Assembly (NCBI RefSeq): GCF_024519285.1
Contig: NZ_JAMZCY010000001.1
Location: forward strand, 1,426,001 to 1,490,000
Length of the DNA stretch: 64,000 nucleotides
Direction of reading: 5' to 3'
From: Cohnella sp. WQ 127256
GTDB lineage: Bacteria; Bacillota; Bacilli; Paenibacillales; Paenibacillaceae
This document shows positions 60,201 to 64,000 of this stretch, piece after piece. A program made the position numbers and the translations under genes. The notes beneath the pieces were generated by a model. The model had not been told where the DNA came from and did not search any database. It was given only the letters and a program-made list of their open reading frames with translations. Position 1 is the first letter of the stretch; the number at the start of each line of letters is the position of its first letter.

Positions 60201-61736
60201 TCAAGCTTCGTATTCTGGAGCAAATTCAATCTTGACCAAAGGCTTCTTCGCTGGACCCTCGATGACTTCCCCGGTATACGAAAATCTGGAGCCGTGGCAA
60301 GGACAATCCCATGTTCGATCTCCATCATTCCAGTTCGTCTCACAGCCCATATGTGTACAAGTTGTATCCACCAAGTGCAATTGATCATCAGGATCTCGAT
60401 ATGCTCCAGCCCTTTTACCGTTGATAAGGACCAATGCGCCTTCTCCCACAGCCACACTGTTAGGACTGCGGTATACCGTTTCGAGTTTTCCGGAAATTAG
60501 CTCTTTAGCAACATTCAGGTTTTCCGAGACAAAGCTTTTGATATCAGGATCAGCGTGAAGACGTGATGGATCAAATAAGTCCTGATAACGATCTTTAATA
60601 CCCAGAACCCTATTTTTCAGAAGATGTGCAGCTACTGTTCCGTTTGTCATGCCCCATTTTCTATAACCCGTTGCCACGAAAATATTGTCTGTTCGAGCAT
60701 TGATTTGTCCCACGTAAGGTAATTTGTCTAACGTAACTAAATCCTGTGTTGACCAACGATAAGCAATTTCCTTCACATCAAACACTGAAGTAGCAAACGA
60801 TTGTAACGTCTCGTAATGTTTGATAGTGCAGTTACTTTGGCCGGCTTTGTGACCTTCTCCTCCGACTAGAATCAATGGCTCCTTCCCCTCACGAACGACC
60901 CGGATAGACCGCTTCGGCTGGTCGGCACTAAGATACATTCCTCCGTTATATTCCTGACCTATCCGGATTCCGAGAACGTAGGAGCGCTCAGCATGCATTC
61001 GGGCAAAGTAAAAGCCTTTCCAATCGAGAAAAGGAAAATGAGAAGCGGAGATCACATGCTGGCAAGTAATGCGATTCCCCGATTCCGTAACAACGACGGG
61101 ACAATCCCCTTCCTCCACCTTCACAGCGGTTGTATTCTCAAAAACTTGGGAGTTAGAGCGAATGATCCGATCAGTTAATGCCATTAAATAAAGAACCGGA
61201 TTGAATTGAGCTTGATTATTCATGACGAGCGCCGATTGGATAGCTATGGGCAAGTCAATATGGTCCGTAAGCTTACCGGCGATACCAAGCTTCTCATAGG
61301 CTCTTCGTTCTTTCTCAAGCTTTGCTATTGTGTCCTCCGATTGGGTGTAAATATAAGCGTCCTCATCCGCTAAATCGCAGATTATCCCTTCCACCTCTAC
61401 CGTTTTTCGAATAAATAGCAATGCTTCACGATTTGCCTCATAATACAATCGGGCTTTATCTTCACCAAAGTGGTGAATGAGCTCATCATAGATCAAATCG
61501 TGCTGGGCGGTGATTTTAGCGGTTGTGTGACCGGTTGTGCCGTGAAGGATACGGCCAGCCTCTAGAATGACCACTTTTTTTCCCTCTTTGGAGAGCAAAT
61601 AACCGGCGGTAATTCCGGTAATCCCTGCTCCGACGATAACAACATCTGCATCCATGTCTGATGTAAGTTTTGGAAACTCCGGTTGTTCAACCGATGTTGT
61701 CCAATACGATTGTGGGAACTGGGGAAGCTGAATCAT
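60201..61736 (-). CDS. yhfW: FAD oxidoreductase with C-terminal Rieske domain, YhfW-like
   Basis: The 511-residue protein has an N-terminal DAO-type FAD fold (VVIVGAGITGITAGYLLSKE, GHTTAKITAQHD), a late IFVATGYRKWGMTNGTVAAH and a C-terminal Rieske [2Fe-2S] domain. The cluster ligands are Cys-His in TTCTHMGCE and Cys-His in DCPCHGSRFS. This order is that of B. subtilis YhfW. It probably oxidises an amine or other small compound, but its substrate is unknown. ATG 61736 has AAGGAG 8 bases before it. Confidence 0.9.
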   Translation of the reverse strand: MIQLPQFPQSYWTTSVEQPEFPKLTSDMDADVVIVGAGITGITAGYLLSKEGKKVVILEAGRILHGTTGHTTAKITAQHDLIYDELIHHFGEDKARLYYEANREALLFIRKTVEVEGIICDLADEDAYIYTQSEDTIAKLEKERRAYEKLGIAGKLTDHIDLPIAIQSALVMNNQAQFNPVLYLMALTDRIIRSNSQVFENTTAVKVEEGDCPVVVTESGNRITCQHVISASHFPFLDWKGFYFARMHAERSYVLGIRIGQEYNGGMYLSADQPKRSIRVVREGKEPLILVGGEGHKAGQSNCTIKHYETLQSFATSVFDVKEIAYRWSTQDLVTLDKLPYVGQINARTDNIFVATGYRKWGMTNGTVAAHLLKNRVLGIKDRYQDLFDPSRLHADPDIKSFVSENLNVAKELISGKLETVYRSPNSVAVGEGALVLINGKRAGAYRDPDDQLHLVDTTCTHMGCETNWNDGDRTWDCPCHGSRFSYTGEVIEGPAKKPLVKIEFAPEYEA

Positions 61737-61779
61737 GAGATGTGCTCCTTCTCTGTCAAGGCATGCTTTGGTAGCAGTG

Positions 61780-63849
61780 TTAGTTTTTCACAAAAGGCAT
61801 CCACCAATTCCACTTGCCCAAACATTTCATTAACGAAGGCACCAAAACCATTCGAACAATAGTCGCATCTAGAAATAAAGCAACTGCAATCCCCATTCCA
61901 AGCTGCTTCACCCCCGAAACGTCAGCAACTGCAAATGGAGCAGTTACGGCAATCATGATCGCTGCGGCGGAAGTAATGATTTTCCCCGAGCCCGTCATTC
62001 CTTCTCGGATCGCATGGTCGTTATCCCCCGTATTCCTGTAGCTCTCTTGAATTCTGGACAGCAGAAATATGCCGTAATCCATACTAATCCCAAAGGTCAA
62101 ACCAAAGATAAACACGGGAATCATAATTGCAATATCGGTGGGCTCCATCCCAAATCGTCCCTCTTGAAATAACCATGTTAAAATTCCAAAGGATGCTCCA
62201 ATACTGACAAGATTCATAAGAATAGCTTTCAACGGGATGAAGAGAGAACGGAAAGCTACGCATAAGACAATGAAGTTGGAGAGGAGGACAAATACGAGGA
62301 CAAATTTCATTCGAGTGAACACTTCATCATGCACTTCTTGGTGATATTTCGGTTCTCCTCCTATTTGAACATCCAATGCTCCATACTTATCTGCACGTTC
62401 GCGAACCCATTCCATCACTTCCTTCGAAGTTTCGTTCCCTTTAAGCCACACTGATATGAGATGAAGCCCCTTTCTTCCAGATGACTTCTCAATCTCCATG
62501 TCAATGACTATCGGATCCTGTCCAAGCTCTCGCCGGATTTGATCTACGATTTGCTGGCTCGGGATTCCCACCCCGTCCCCATCTACCTTATCCTTCACAA
62601 TCATCAATGCCTGTGAGACAAAGCGAGGTTGAAATCGTTCAATTACGATTTCAGAAGCCATGCGTGACTCCTTATCTTTCGGAAGTGATTCGGGGCCCGG
62701 AATGCTAACTTGCATCGCACGGATCGGATACAAACAAATGAATAGTACACCAATCGCTAACCCTGCCGAAACCAAAGGCCGCTTCATTACAACAGCTATA
62801 AATAAATACCAAGGACTTCTTCCTCTATGTACATTTCCATTCCTAACATTTGATGAGATTCGTTTGCGAAGCTTATATAGAAGAGCCGGTACAAAGGTTA
62901 GGTTAACCAATAAGGAGACAGCGAGGACAACAAGTGCCCCCAAAGAAACCGAATTGAAAATCGGCATACGGATATAAAAGGTTCCGATTAGAGCTAGCGA
63001 GACACAAGCTACAGAAACGACAATGGCTTTTCCTGAGGTAGCCATTGTTTGCAGAAGGGCTTCGTTAACCGACAGATGAACGCGTTCCTCCCTGAACCTG
63101 CTTACCATCAGCAAGGCAAAGTCTATACATACGGCCATCCCCACCATAGGGATCACATTATAAACAAAGACGGACAAGGGCATACCGCCGTAAACACCGA
63201 TCCCGTACATAATTCCCATCGCGATGATCACGGTCATGGCGCCAGCAATAATGGGAATGCTCGCGGGCACAAGTCCTCCCAATGTAAATACCAAAAAAAC
63301 AAAAGCCACCGGAATACCGATTCTTTCGGCTGCTTTCAAATCATGCTTACTTGAACGGTTCACATCTTCTTGGATGACCGGTTTACCGGTTATGGTTACC
63401 CTATAATTCTGATCCCCTGAAGCTGCTTCACGAATTTGCTCCATTGTCCTTAGTTTATCTGGAGTGGAGCCTGGAAGAACGGATAAGAGCGCATACGCAT
63501 AATTCCCCTTCTCCAGCTCTTGTCGGTTAAGTGGGGATGCTGCAACATTCACCCCGCTAATTCTCTCAACCGTATTCAACGTTCGTAATATATAGGAATG
63601 AAAGGCACGCTTAGACATTCCCTTGTCGTTATTAAACAAAACAATGACAGGCTCGTCCGGTATATGAAATTGTCTGGACAATACTTTTTGAACTTGAGCA
63701 TATTGTCCATTGGTCACGAGTCCGTGATCACCTAGCACGGAAGGTAGCTGTACAGCGAAAGAACCAAGGATACCCGTCAGAACAAACCAGAAGCCGATAA
63801 CCCAAGACGAATATCGGATTGAAAAAGAAGTTATTTTACGGAGCATCAT
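61780..63849 (-). CDS. MMPL/RND family transporter
   Basis: About 689 residues. The two halves each have one helix, an extracytoplasmic loop and a five-helix group: FSIRYSSWVIGFWFVLTGIL and GMAVCIDFALLMVSRFREER in the first, VFGLTFGISMDYGIFLLSRI in the second. These are the YdfJ/MmpL proton-relay helices with conserved Asp-Tyr/Phe pairs. It likely exports a lipid-like product. ATG 63849 is chosen although its ribosome site is weak; it overlaps the ketosynthase stop by 14 bp, suggesting coupling. Confidence 0.9.
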   Translation of the reverse strand: MMLRKITSFSIRYSSWVIGFWFVLTGILGSFAVQLPSVLGDHGLVTNGQYAQVQKVLSRQFHIPDEPVIVLFNNDKGMSKRAFHSYILRTLNTVERISGVNVAASPLNRQELEKGNYAYALLSVLPGSTPDKLRTMEQIREAASGDQNYRVTITGKPVIQEDVNRSSKHDLKAAERIGIPVAFVFLVFTLGGLVPASIPIIAGAMTVIIAMGIMYGIGVYGGMPLSVFVYNVIPMVGMAVCIDFALLMVSRFREERVHLSVNEALLQTMATSGKAIVVSVACVSLALIGTFYIRMPIFNSVSLGALVVLAVSLLVNLTFVPALLYKLRKRISSNVRNGNVHRGRSPWYLFIAVVMKRPLVSAGLAIGVLFICLYPIRAMQVSIPGPESLPKDKESRMASEIVIERFQPRFVSQALMIVKDKVDGDGVGIPSQQIVDQIRRELGQDPIVIDMEIEKSSGRKGLHLISVWLKGNETSKEVMEWVRERADKYGALDVQIGGEPKYHQEVHDEVFTRMKFVLVFVLLSNFIVLCVAFRSLFIPLKAILMNLVSIGASFGILTWLFQEGRFGMEPTDIAIMIPVFIFGLTFGISMDYGIFLLSRIQESYRNTGDNDHAIREGMTGSGKIITSAAAIMIAVTAPFAVADVSGVKQLGMGIAVALFLDATIVRMVLVPSLMKCLGKWNWWMPFVKN

Positions 63850-64000
63850 ATAAACAATCACTTCGAGGGATCAAATGTTGATTTTTACCGAAAATCAATA
63901 CGGCATTATGGCCGCCAAATGCAAACGTATTGGACATAACTGTTTCTAGTTTTCTCCGCTTGAATGAGTTAGGTGTGTAATCAAGATCCATCTCCTCATC
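63836..64000 (-). CDS. 3-oxoacyl-ACP synthase (FabF/KAS II-like), C-terminal 54 residues only
   Basis: The minus-strand frame is open to the right edge and reads LDYTPNSFKRRKLETVMSNT and FAFGGHNAVLIFGKN before TAA 63836-63838. FGGHN is the KAS C-terminal motif holding an active-site His, and SNTFAFGGHNAV is as in FabF. The gene continues beyond the window. It ends inside the MMPL start, so the two are cotranscribed, which suggests a lipid or polyketide product exported by the MMPL pump. Confidence 0.85.
   Translation of the reverse strand, partial: DEEMDLDYTPNSFKRRKLETVMSNTFAFGGHNAVLIFGKNQHLIPRSDCLYDAP

Overview
The window looks like a chromosomal segment of a low-to-moderate G+C Gram-positive spore-former of the Paenibacillaceae (Paenibacillus/Cohnella type). 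This rests on purine-rich Shine-Dalgarno sites in front of most genes, frequent GTG/TTG starts, a large secreted protein with three C-terminal SLH domains, and close resemblance of many products to Bacillus/Paenibacillus families (YhfW, XpaC/TelA, DUF1697, DinB, NikR). No rRNA, CRISPR array or intact transposase was seen.

Layout. (1) 1-335 is the 3' end of a RidA-family gene. (2) 423-10513 is an eight-gene minus-strand operon with a recognisable sigma-A promoter at 10563-10591. It encodes a Gfo/Idh-like protein, a large beta-propeller, an FAD oxidoreductase, a Gfo/Idh/MocA dehydrogenase, an SDR, an SMP-30 lactonase-like protein, a creatininase-family hydrolase and a LamG-like protein, and is probably a catabolic pathway for an unknown polyol, sugar or glycoside. 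(3) 10854-17580 holds small membrane and hypothetical genes, a TetR-SUMF1-like pair with a clear palindromic operator, DinB, a 5'-nucleotidase-like HAD protein and a two-component system whose response regulator carries a SARP-type BTAD domain. (4) 17863-22168 holds the SLH surface protein and an M23 peptidase. (5) 22350-27070 is a drug-resistance locus of a MarR regulator divergent from a UvrA-like ABC protein and a DHA2 MFS pump. (6) 27142-38839 mixes an ankyrin lipoprotein, an AlkD/HEAT gene split at an A8 run, a DrrAB-type exporter, ROK-MFS, a DUF3817-MFS fusion, an alpha/beta hydrolase and a NorA-like pump, with several broken genes.

(7) About 38975-45360 is a decay zone: an SLH fragment, an ECF sigma/anti-sigma pair, a tRNA-Ala-like fragment, two small genes behind matching Shine-Dalgarno-sequestering hairpins, four copies of a dispersed repeat, a PadR-HAAS pair, and one intact tRNA-Ala(GGC) preceded by decayed tRNA 5' halves. 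(8) 45380-51017 is a complete nickel import operon nikABCDE with nikR upstream; NikR keeps all four nickel ligands and GTGTTAC half-sites precede nikA. (9) 51022-60060 is an xpaC-like / VWA-substrate-binding / telA module interrupted by an AT-rich cassette (BKACE, DegT aminotransferase, LpxA-like acyltransferase, glycosyltransferase). The cassette is flanked by the intact telA and a diverged, truncated second copy of telA, which looks like acquisition by recombination. (10) 60201-64000 is a ketosynthase (3' end only) - MMPL transporter - YhfW-like Rieske oxidoreductase gene set.

The most interesting candidates are the telA-flanked LpxA/DegT/BKACE/GT cassette in a Gram-positive genome, the paired hairpin leaders at 41503-41906, and the possible -1 frameshift gene at 27849-28687. 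Functions were assigned by reading the sequences without database searches; start sites were often moved to codons with a suitable Shine-Dalgarno sequence.
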